NCBI GenBank assembly: GCA_036502405.1
Contig: DASXYP010000084.1
Coordinates: forward strand, 1-64,000
Direction: 5' to 3'
Length of the DNA: 64,000 nucleotides
Source: Chersky-806 sp036502405
GTDB taxonomy: Bacteria > Actinomycetota > Acidimicrobiia > IMCC26256 > JAENVU01
Shown: positions 1-7,536 of the stretch, piece after piece
Numbering within the stretch: position 1 is the first letter of the stretch
Layout of the letters: every line of letters starts with the position of its first letter
Program-made: the position numbers and the translations under genes
Notes under the pieces: model-generated
Seen by the model: only the letters and a program-made list of their open reading frames with translations
Database searches by the model: none
Told to the model about the DNA's origin: nothing

Positions 1-85
1 GATCTTCGGAAAAGCCGCCGCCGGCCCTCACAAGACCGCGCCGCCGCGATCGGCCGGCGGAGATCTTCGGAAAAGCCGCCGCCGG
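1..85. repeat. 61-bp-period tandem repeat at the window edge, related to dispersed 3'-end hairpin repeats
   Basis: Bases 1-24 and 62-85 are the same 24-mer, so at least one full unit of 61 bp plus a second start is visible; the array may continue to the left. On the minus strand, bases 47-70 match 48792-48815 exactly over 24 nt. The element sits just after the stop codon of the GGDEF gene. It can fold into a GC-rich stem, so a role at transcript ends is possible, but there is no T-run. Confidence 0.8.
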
Positions 86-86
86 A

Positions 87-1583
87 CTAGTGCGGGACGG
101 GGGTGGCGGTGCCGCCCGGGTCGGCGAGCTTCCAGCCCGATCGACCCGACCGCTTCGCCATGTACATCGCGTGGTCCGCGTCGCGCAGCAGCTCCGCCGA
201 CGTGAGCACTCCCTGCTCGCTCAGCGCGATCCCCACGCTCGCACCGAGCCACACCGGCCCCTCCGGACCCTCGAGCGCCCGGGTCAACGACGCGTGGATG
301 CGGTCGGCGATCTCGATCGCGTCGCGCGAGCCGGAGACGCGCTCGATCAGCACGGTGAACTCGTCGCCTCCGAGCCGGGCGAGCACCTCGCTGCCGCGGA
401 TGCAGCCGCGCAGGCGCTTGGCGACCTCGATCAGCACCTCGTCGCCCAGGCCGTGGCCCAGCGTGTCGTTGACCTGCTTGAACCCGTCGAGGTCCACGAA
501 CAGCAGGGCGAGCGTCGACCCGTCGCGCGACGCCCGGGCACAGGCCTTCTCCGCGTACTGGGCGAACGCGGGCCGGTTCCAGAGCCCGGTGAGCGGGTCG
601 TGCAGTGCGTCGTGGCGGAGCTGCTCCTCGAGCTCGCGCTGCTTCGTGACGTCGTGCATGTTGATCACGACGCCGTCGCCCCACTGGCCCGGCGGGTTGG
701 TGAGCGTCGCTGCGACCCAGCGGGTGGAGCCGTCCCGGTGGCGCAGCGCGACGAGGTCGAGGGTCTGCGAGCGGCCGGGGTGATCAGCCAGGCTCTCGAC
801 GAGGTACAGGAGCCGCTCCATCTCGCCGGGGCCGACGATCGTGCCGATCGAGCTCGCGACGACGTCCTCCGGGGCGTACCCGAGAAGCGTGTCCACCGCC
901 GGGCTCGCGAACACCAGCTCACCGTCGCGCCCGACGACCGCGATCACGTCAACCGCGTGCTCGAGCAACGAGAAGAACTGTTCACCGCGGTCACGCAGCG
1001 CGTCCTCGGCGTCCTCGGCCGCCGCAGTCTTGACCCCGAGGACGCGTGCGACCACACCGAAGCACAGCAGACCGCCGAGCGCGACCGCGTTGGACAACCC
1101 CGTGTCGATGAGGGTCGGCGCCCAACCGACCTGGATCGCGGACTGCCCCAGGAACACGCCGATGACGCTCCACGCGAAGCCGGAGCGCCAGCTCGTGGAG
1201 CCGGCTTCCTGCAGCACCACCGCGAAGCCGACGCCGTAGGCGACGATGAGCATCGGCCCCCAACCGATCGCGTAGATCACGGCAGTGGTCGCGAGCGTCG
1301 ACACCCCGAGCCGCGCCTCGATCCGCATCGCCTCGTTCGGCGCGCCCCGCAGCCACACGATCGACGCGAGGTTGCAGGCCGCGGTGCCGAGGAGCAGGAC
1401 GGCGAGCACCCAGAGCGGGGTGTCGGCGACCCATCCCTCGGAGCGGAACCAACCGATCCCGACCGCGGCGAGCGGCACCGTCGCGAACACCGCGAGGAAC
1501 GCGCGTCGACGGGCGCGACGAGCGCTCAGCGCCGTCGCGCTCTCGGCCGGCCTCGAAGGGGATCGATCCTCGGCTGCGGACAT
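87..1583 (-). CDS. Membrane-bound PAS-GGDEF protein (putative diguanylate cyclase)
   Basis: The protein has 498 residues. The N-terminal 170 or so residues hold about six hydrophobic membrane segments, followed by a short coiled linker, a PAS domain (about 205-320) and a GGDEF domain. The active-site loop reads GGDEF near residue 404, preceded by DxLTGLxNR, so synthesis of cyclic di-GMP from two GTP is expected. The residues where the inhibitory I-site RxxD would lie read RGSE, so product inhibition may be weak. No EAL domain is fused. I chose the ATG at 1583 because the reading frame upstream carries no recognisable protein. It is divergent from the MarR gene over a 123-bp gap, which should hold both promoters. 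Confidence 0.9.
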   Translation of the reverse strand: MSAAEDRSPSRPAESATALSARRARRRAFLAVFATVPLAAVGIGWFRSEGWVADTPLWVLAVLLLGTAACNLASIVWLRGAPNEAMRIEARLGVSTLATTAVIYAIGWGPMLIVAYGVGFAVVLQEAGSTSWRSGFAWSVIGVFLGQSAIQVGWAPTLIDTGLSNAVALGGLLCFGVVARVLGVKTAAAEDAEDALRDRGEQFFSLLEHAVDVIAVVGRDGELVFASPAVDTLLGYAPEDVVASSIGTIVGPGEMERLLYLVESLADHPGRSQTLDLVALRHRDGSTRWVAATLTNPPGQWGDGVVINMHDVTKQRELEEQLRHDALHDPLTGLWNRPAFAQYAEKACARASRDGSTLALLFVDLDGFKQVNDTLGHGLGDEVLIEVAKRLRGCIRGSEVLARLGGDEFTVLIERVSGSRDAIEIADRIHASLTRALEGPEGPVWLGASVGIALSEQGVLTSAELLRDADHAMYMAKRSGRSGWKLADPGGTATPVPH

Positions 1584-1706
1584 GGTCAACCTGGGTCCCG
1601 TCTCAATGCCAGACCATCGACCCGAACCGTGGGTGACCTGAGTCACCGACGCGGGGGGTCGGATACCAGGTAGTTTGGGACCCTTACCATTCGAGAGGCT
1701 CACCAA

Positions 1707-2126
1707 ATGGACGACGATCTGCACCGCGTGGCCCGGACGCTGGCCCTGCTGGGCCGGGTGCTCGAGCGGGCCGCCGGCGACCTGACGCTGGCCCAGTACC
1801 GGGTCCTGGCCATGGTCTCGGCCGGCGACGAGCGCGCCTCGCTCCTCGCGGGTCGGCTCGCGGTCACCAAGCCGAGCGTGAGCGCAGTGGTCGACGGCCT
1901 GTCCGAGCGGGGCTACCTCGCCCGGGAGCCGGTCGACGGGGACCGTCGGGCCGTCCGGCTCACCATGACCAAGGAGGGGACCAAGGCGCTCACGGCCGCG
2001 GAGGCCGCGATGGCCGAGCGGCTCGAACCGCTCGTCGTCGCGATCGACGACCGGGCCGCGTTCGTCCAGGGCCTCGACGAGATGCACGCCGTCCTGCGCG
2101 AGCGCTTCCGGACCCGCGCTCGATGA
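1707..2126 (+). CDS. MarR-family transcriptional regulator
   Basis: The protein has 139 residues with the MarR winged-helix layout: an N-terminal helix pair, a helix-turn-helix around residues 50-70 (VTKPSVSAVVDGL) and a wing containing the conserved DGDRRAVRL. Such proteins bind palindromic operators as dimers and are released by small ligands. Its stop overlaps the start of the downstream ABC exporter (ATGA), so both are very probably cotranscribed and the regulator likely controls the exporter and itself. The gap upstream (1584-1706) is shared with the divergent GGDEF gene. The inducer cannot be predicted. Confidence 0.93.
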   Translation: MDDDLHRVARTLALLGRVLERAAGDLTLAQYRVLAMVSAGDERASLLAGRLAVTKPSVSAVVDGLSERGYLAREPVDGDRRAVRLTMTKEGTKALTAAEAAMAERLEPLVVAIDDRAAFVQGLDEMHAVLRERFRTRAR

Positions 2127-5100
2127 CCGCGAGCGGTGGGAATCCGACGAACGGAAGGCGGGCGCGCCGCGGGGACAGCCCGCGCGCGCAGCCGGACGAC
2201 GAGCGGGGCGTTCCGCCGACGGAATGGTCGTCGGCAGGACCCGTTGGGCCGGGAGCAGGCAAGGGAGGCTGGATCCGCAGGCTGATCCGGTGGGTGAAGC
2301 CGCACAAGCGCGACGCGATCGCCGCGTTCAGCGTCGCCATCGTGGGCACCGCGATCGCCGCGTTCGCCCCGCTGGTGCAGAAGATCATCGTCGACGACGT
2401 GATCAGCGACCCGAGCCGCCCCCTCTGGCCGTGGCTGCTCCTGCTCGTGGTCTTCGGCATCTCGCGGTTCGCGCTCGCCTACGTCCGGCGGTTCCGCGGC
2501 GGCCGGATCGCGCTCGCGGTCCAGCACGACCTGCGCACCGCGATCTTCCGCCAGCTCCAACGCCTCGACTTCGCGAGCCATGACGAGATGCAGACCGGTC
2601 AGCTGGTGAGCCGCGCCGGCTCGGACATCATGCTGATCCAGGGGCTGCTGCAGTTCCTGCCGATCGTGATCGGGAACATCCTGATGTTCGTGATCTCGCT
2701 CGGGATCATGCTGACCCTGTCCCCGCCGCTGACCCTGGTGATGCTCCTCGTCACGCCGGCGCTGCTGTGGACGACGCTGCGGCTGCGCCGGGGCATCTTC
2801 CCGGCCAGCTGGGACGCGCAGCAGCTGGCCGGCGAGGTCGCGACCGTCGTCGAGGAGTCGGTGACCGGCGTGCGGATCGTGAAGGGCTTCGGCCAGGAGC
2901 AACGCCAGCTCGACCAGCTGACCGAGCGCTCCGACGAGCTGTTCGGCTCGCGGCTCCGACTCGTCCGGATCACCGCCCGGCTGCAGTCGCTGCTGCAGAC
3001 GATCCCCGCCTTCGGCATGGTCGCGGTGCTCGCCCTCGGCGGGTGGCTCGCGATCCAGGGCGAGATCAGCCTCGGCGTCTTCCTCGCCTTCTCGACGTAC
3101 ATGCTCTCGCTCGTCGCGCCGGTGCGGATGTTCGCCAGCATGCTCACGATCGCGCAGCTGGCGCGCGCCGGAGCCGAGCGCATCTTCGAGCTCCTGGACA
3201 GCACGCCGCTGGTGCAGGAGAAGCCCGACGCCTCGGTGCTCACCCCCACCCGCGGTGAGGTGAGCTTCGACGGGGTGAGCTTCGGCTACCTCCGGACCGA
3301 GCCCGTCCTGCGCGACTTCTCGCTGACGGTCGCACCCGGCGAGACGGTGGCACTCGTCGGCACGTCCGGCTCCGGGAAGTCGACGGTCGGGCTCCTGCTC
3401 CCCCGCTTCTACGACGTCCACGACGGCTCCGTGCGAATCGACGACGTCGATGTCCGCGACGTGACGCTCGCCTCCCTGCGCGAGCAGATCGGCGTGGTCT
3501 TCGAGGACTCGTTCCTCTTCTCCGACACCATTCGCAGCAACATCGCGTTCGCCCGGCCCGACGCGAGTGATGCCGACGTCGAGGCTGCGGCGCGCGCGGT
3601 CGAGGCCCACGACTTCGTCACCGGCCTCCCCGACGGGTACGACACCGTGGTCGGCGAGCAGGGCCTGACGCTGTCCGGTGGTCAGCGCCAGCGGATCGCG
3701 CTGGCCCGGGCCCTGCTGAGCGACCCGCGCATCCTCCTGCTCGACGACGCCACCTCTGCGGTCGACGCGCGCGTCGAGGCCGAGATCCACCGCACCCTGC
3801 GGCGGCTCCTGGTCGGCCGCACCACGATCCTCATCGCCCACCGTCGCTCGTCGTTGGAGCTCGCCGACCGGATCGTGGTGGTGGACCAGGGTCACGTGGT
3901 CGACGAGGGCTCCCACGTGGACCTGCTCGCGCGGTGCCGCGTGTACCGCGACCTGCTCGCCGGGCCGGGCAACGACGCCGAAGGCATCGACCTGGACGCG
4001 GTGGAGGTGCCCGACGAGCTCGTGACCGCGGCGAAGCCCAACGCCGACGGCATCACGCCGGCCGCGTGGCCCGCACGGGCGGAAGCCGCGCCGGTCGGCG
4101 TCATGCCCACGGCCGGCGCCCCGGCGGGCCCGGGGCGGGGTGGCATGGGCGGCGGCATGGGGCGCGGCTTCGGCGGCATGGGCCCGGCGCTGAGCGCCAC
4201 GCCCGAGCTGCTCGAGCAGGTGGCGCAGCTGCCGCCCGCGGTGGACGAGCCGGACGTCGACCTCGACGAGCAGACGCGCGTCGAGCGGCCGTTCTCGTTC
4301 CGTCGGTTCCTCCGCCCGTTCCGGCTCCCGCTCGTCGCGGGCCTCGTCCTCGTCACTCTCGACGGGCTGGCCACGCTCGCGGGGCCGTGGCTCATCCGCT
4401 TCGGCATCAACGAGGGCGTGGCGAAGGACGCGCACGCCGCACTGTGGGCGGCGTCGGTGGCGTTCCTCGTCATCACGCTCGCCGACTGGTGGGTGATGTG
4501 GGCCCAGACCCGCGTCATGGGCCGCACCTCCGAGCGGATGCTGTTCGCGCTCCGGGTCAAGCTCTTCGCCCACCTCCAGCGTCTCGGCATCGACTACTTC
4601 GAACGCGAGATGGCGGGCCGGGTGATGACCCGGATGACGACCGACATCGACTCGCTGAGCCAGTTCCTGCAGACCGGTCTCGTCACCGCCCTGGTGAACC
4701 TCGTCACGCTGGTGGGGATCGCGATCGCCCTCGTGTTCATGAACTGGCAGCTCGCGCTGGCAACCGCGGTCGTGATGCCGCCGCTGATCGTCGCGACCGT
4801 GTGGTTCCAGCGGAACTCGAGCCGGGCCTACGACCGGGCCCGGGACAACATCGCCGCGGTCAACGCGAACCTCCAGGAGGGCCTCTCCGGGGTCCGCGTC
4901 TCGCAGGCGTACGTCCGTGAGGGCACGAACCAGGCCGAGTTCGAGACCGTGGCCCGCGGCTATCTCGACGCACGGCTCGGCGCGCAGAAGCTCGTCGCGA
5001 TGTACTTCCCGTTCGTCGAGATGCTCTCGGAGCTCGCGGCGGCGCTGGTGCTCGGCGTCGGGAGCGTGCTGCTGCGCGACAACGCGTTGCAGACCGGCAC

Positions 5101-6043
5101 GCTGATCGCCTTCCTGCTCTACGTCGACCTCTTCTTCGACCCGATCCAACAGCTCAGCCAGACGTTCGACTCCTACCAGCAGGCCCGGGTCTCGCTCGAC
5201 CGGATCGACGAGCTGCTCTCGCTCGAGTCCTCGGTGCCGCCACCCGCCGACCCGGTGCGGCCGGCCGAGCTCGAAGGCGACGTGCGCTTCGACGACGTCG
5301 TCTTCCGCTACCCCCAGACCGTGACGGACGCGTTGCGTGGCGTGTCGTTCGAGATCCCTGCCGGCCAGTCGGTCGCGCTCGTGGGCGAGACCGGCGCCGG
5401 GAAGTCCACGGTGCTCAAGCTGGTGGCCCGCTTCTACGACGTCGGGTCCGGCGCGGTGCTGGTGGACGGGGTGCCGGTCGACCGGTTCGACACGGTCGCG
5501 TACCACCGCCACCTCGGGATCGTCCCGCAGGAGGCGTACCTGTTCTCGGGCACCATCCGGGACAACATCGCGTTCGGGCGGGCGGACGCGACCGACGCCG
5601 AGGTCGAGGCGGCGGCACGGGCGGTCAGCGCCCACGACTTCATCGCGGCCCTCCCCGGCGGGTACCTCACGTTCGTGAGCGAGCGGGGCCGCTCGCTCTC
5701 GTCCGGCCAGCGCCAGCTGATCGCGCTGGCCCGTGCCCACCTCGTCGACCCGGCGATCCTCCTGCTCGACGAGGCCACGTCGAACCTCGATCTCGCGACC
5801 GAGGCACGCGTCACCGCCGCCATGCAGATCGCATCTCGCGGCCGCACCACGATCCTCATCGCGCACCGGCTGCAGACCGCGCGCCTCGCCGACCGCATCC
5901 TCGTCGTGGACGACGGCCGGGTCGTCGAGGACGGATCCCATGAGTCCCTCCTGGCCCTCGGCGGCCACTATGCGCGCCTCTGGGAGGCGTCGTCCGATAC
6001 CGCGACCGGCGCGAGCGTCGCGACGGGAGGTGGCTTGCACTAG
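2123..6043 (+). CDS. Fused two-half ABC exporter (MDR type, TMD-NBD-TMD-NBD)
   Basis: The protein has 1306 residues and contains two complete ABC-exporter halves, normally separate genes. Half 1 has a membrane domain (about 60-350) and an ATPase with Walker A GTSGSGKST (about 411), signature LSGGQ (about 515) and Walker B ending LLLDDATS. Half 2 follows a linker of about 110 residues that is rich in Gly and Met, with Walker A GETGAGKST (about 1087), signature LSSGQ and LLLDEATS. The catalytic Glu after Walker B is Asp in NBD1 and Glu in NBD2. This is the one-degenerate-site pattern of heterodimeric exporters such as BmrCD or TM287/288. The hydrophilic N-terminal 50 residues look disordered. 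It is coupled to the MarR gene by ATGA. The substrate is probably a hydrophobic drug or lipid, but is unknown. Confidence 0.93.
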   Translation: MTASGGNPTNGRRARRGDSPRAQPDDERGVPPTEWSSAGPVGPGAGKGGWIRRLIRWVKPHKRDAIAAFSVAIVGTAIAAFAPLVQKIIVDDVISDPSRPLWPWLLLLVVFGISRFALAYVRRFRGGRIALAVQHDLRTAIFRQLQRLDFASHDEMQTGQLVSRAGSDIMLIQGLLQFLPIVIGNILMFVISLGIMLTLSPPLTLVMLLVTPALLWTTLRLRRGIFPASWDAQQLAGEVATVVEESVTGVRIVKGFGQEQRQLDQLTERSDELFGSRLRLVRITARLQSLLQTIPAFGMVAVLALGGWLAIQGEISLGVFLAFSTYMLSLVAPVRMFASMLTIAQLARAGAERIFELLDSTPLVQEKPDASVLTPTRGEVSFDGVSFGYLRTEPVLRDFSLTVAPGETVALVGTSGSGKSTVGLLLPRFYDVHDGSVRIDDVDVRDVTLASLREQIGVVFEDSFLFSDTIRSNIAFARPDASDADVEAAARAVEAHDFVTGLPDGYDTVVGEQGLTLSGGQRQRIALARALLSDPRILLLDDATSAVDARVEAEIHRTLRRLLVGRTTILIAHRRSSLELADRIVVVDQGHVVDEGSHVDLLARCRVYRDLLAGPGNDAEGIDLDAVEVPDELVTAAKPNADGITPAAWPARAEAAPVGVMPTAGAPAGPGRGGMGGGMGRGFGGMGPALSATPELLEQVAQLPPAVDEPDVDLDEQTRVERPFSFRRFLRPFRLPLVAGLVLVTLDGLATLAGPWLIRFGINEGVAKDAHAALWAASVAFLVITLADWWVMWAQTRVMGRTSERMLFALRVKLFAHLQRLGIDYFEREMAGRVMTRMTTDIDSLSQFLQTGLVTALVNLVTLVGIAIALVFMNWQLALATAVVMPPLIVATVWFQRNSSRAYDRARDNIAAVNANLQEGLSGVRVSQAYVREGTNQAEFETVARGYLDARLGAQKLVAMYFPFVEMLSELAAALVLGVGSVLLRDNALQTGTLIAFLLYVDLFFDPIQQLSQTFDSYQQARVSLDRIDELLSLESSVPPPADPVRPAELEGDVRFDDVVFRYPQTVTDALRGVSFEIPAGQSVALVGETGAGKSTVLKLVARFYDVGSGAVLVDGVPVDRFDTVAYHRHLGIVPQEAYLFSGTIRDNIAFGRADATDAEVEAAARAVSAHDFIAALPGGYLTFVSERGRSLSSGQRQLIALARAHLVDPAILLLDEATSNLDLATEARVTAAMQIASRGRTTILIAHRLQTARLADRILVVDDGRVVEDGSHESLLALGGHYARLWEASSDTATGASVATGGGLH

Positions 6044-6070
6044 GTGGCCCGACGGGGCATTGTCTCGACG

Positions 6071-6087
6071 TCTGACGGGGCGTCAGA
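6071..6087. promoter_or_regulatory. Perfect palindrome (7-bp arms, 3-bp spacer) upstream of the liv operon
   Basis: TCTGACG-GGG-CGTCAGA lies 28 bp after the exporter stop and 33 bp before the preferred GTG start of the binding lipoprotein. The core TGACG-N3-CGTCA resembles operators of TetR/GntR-type regulators. No such regulator gene is adjacent, so the binding protein is unknown. A small hairpin in the mRNA leader is the alternative. Confidence 0.45.
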
Positions 6088-6119
6088 TGAGCACGACGGC
6101 CTTGGCCCGAGGGGGGACT

Positions 6120-7517
6120 GTGAGGCGATTCCGGTGGTTCGCGTTGGTGCTCGTCCTGGCGCTGGTCGCGGCGGCATGCGGCCGCAGCGGCAGCTCGAGC
6201 TCCGGCACCAACAGCACGACCAGCACCAGCGGTGCGGACACCACCGCCAAGTCACCCAACTTCGGGGACCTGCAGGACGTCTGCCAGCCCGGGAAGCCGT
6301 CGGGCTCGCCGACCCAGGGCGTCACGCCGACCGAGATCAGGGTCGCGACCTTCGCCGACCCCGGCTTCGCCGGCCGCCCCGGACTCAACCAGGAGCTCTT
6401 CGACACCGCTGACGTGTTCGCCGCGTGGTGCAACGACCGGGGCGGCATCAACGGCCGCAAGATCGTCGTCGACAAGAAGGACTCGGCGCTCACCAACACC
6501 AAGGCCCGGATGACCGAGGCCTGCGCCCAGGACTTCACGATGGTCGGCGGCGGATCGGTGTTCGACCAGGACGGCGTCGAGACCCGCCTCAAGTGCCTGC
6601 TCCCCGACATCGCGGGCTACGTCGTGAGCACGCAGGCCCGCGGCGCGGACCTCCTGGTGCAGCCGCTGCCGAACTCGATCAAGAGCCTCGGGGTCGGCGC
6701 GATGAACTACATGGCGACGAAGTTCGCGCAGGACAAGGATCACCTCGGGGTCCTCACCGGCGACATCTCGACGACCAAGATCGTCGCCGACCAGGACGCC
6801 GAGGCGGCCAAGGCGGCGGGATGGAAGATCGTCTACAACGACCAGTACCCGGCCGCGGGTGTGACGGACTGGACGCCGTACGCGCAGGGCATCAAGAGCG
6901 CAGGGGTGAAGGGCCTCATCTGGGTCGGTGAGCCCGAGAACCTCGCCGCGCTGATGAAGTCGCTGAAGAACATCAGCTACAAGCTCGACTTCGTCCGCAC
7001 GGACGCGAACCACTACGACCAGAAGCTCATCTCGATCGCGGGTGACGCGCTCTCGGACCGCAACGTCTTCGTGCAGAGCTCCTTCTACCCGCTCGAGAAG
7101 GCGAACAAGTCCAACGCCACCGGTCAGTACCTCGACGCGTTCAAGCAGTACAAGCCGGACGGGAAGAGCAACACCTACCTCGGCCTCCAGGCCTGGTCGG
7201 CCTGGCTGCTCTTCGCCAAGGCCGCGAAGGCGTGCGGCAACGACCTGACGCGGACGTGCATGTTCGACAACGCCAAGAAGGTCACGTCCTGGACCGGCGG
7301 CGGGCTCCACGCCACGACGGATCCCGGCGCAGGCACGTCGAGCGACTGCTACGCGCTCGAGCAGGCGACACCCGGCGGCTTCAAGCTCGTCACCGACAAC
7401 AAGCCGAACGACGGGATCTTCAACTGCACCCCGAAGAACGTGTACACGCTCAAGGGCGATTACGGGAAGGGCGTGACCCTGCAGGACGTGGGCCAGAACA
7501 TCTCCAACATGAAGTAG
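6120..7517 (+). CDS. Substrate-binding lipoprotein of a branched-chain amino-acid-type ABC importer
   Basis: The precursor has 465 residues. The signal peptide starts with RR and a hydrophobic stretch and ends in a lipobox (VAAAC) with the lipidated Cys at residue 20, followed by a Ser/Thr-rich linker. The rest is a periplasmic-binding-protein type 1 fold (Peripla_BP_6/LivJ family). I chose the GTG at 6120 because it gives a compact lipoprotein signal and has a G-rich ribosome site just upstream; an in-frame ATG at 6087 would overlap the palindrome. It is the first gene of the liv-type operon and sits 19 bp before the permease. LivJ-like proteins bind Leu/Ile/Val but also urea, amides and aromatic acids, so the ligand is open. 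Confidence 0.9.
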   Translation: MRRFRWFALVLVLALVAAACGRSGSSSSGTNSTTSTSGADTTAKSPNFGDLQDVCQPGKPSGSPTQGVTPTEIRVATFADPGFAGRPGLNQELFDTADVFAAWCNDRGGINGRKIVVDKKDSALTNTKARMTEACAQDFTMVGGGSVFDQDGVETRLKCLLPDIAGYVVSTQARGADLLVQPLPNSIKSLGVGAMNYMATKFAQDKDHLGVLTGDISTTKIVADQDAEAAKAAGWKIVYNDQYPAAGVTDWTPYAQGIKSAGVKGLIWVGEPENLAALMKSLKNISYKLDFVRTDANHYDQKLISIAGDALSDRNVFVQSSFYPLEKANKSNATGQYLDAFKQYKPDGKSNTYLGLQAWSAWLLFAKAAKACGNDLTRTCMFDNAKKVTSWTGGGLHATTDPGAGTSSDCYALEQATPGGFKLVTDNKPNDGIFNCTPKNVYTLKGDYGKGVTLQDVGQNISNMK

Positions 7518-7536
7518 CCGGCAGGAGCCGAGGACC

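Noticed and set aside
1..85. A possible CRISPR array at the window start
   Set aside because: Only two 24-bp repeats with a 37-bp spacer are visible, and the same sequence occurs alone at other gene ends, so it is a dispersed repeat and not a CRISPR.
1913..6040. A 1375-codon open frame on the minus strand
   Set aside because: It is antisense to the ABC exporter, whose motifs are complete on the plus strand. The product is Arg/Gly/Asp/His-rich low-complexity sequence, as expected from a GC-rich shadow frame.
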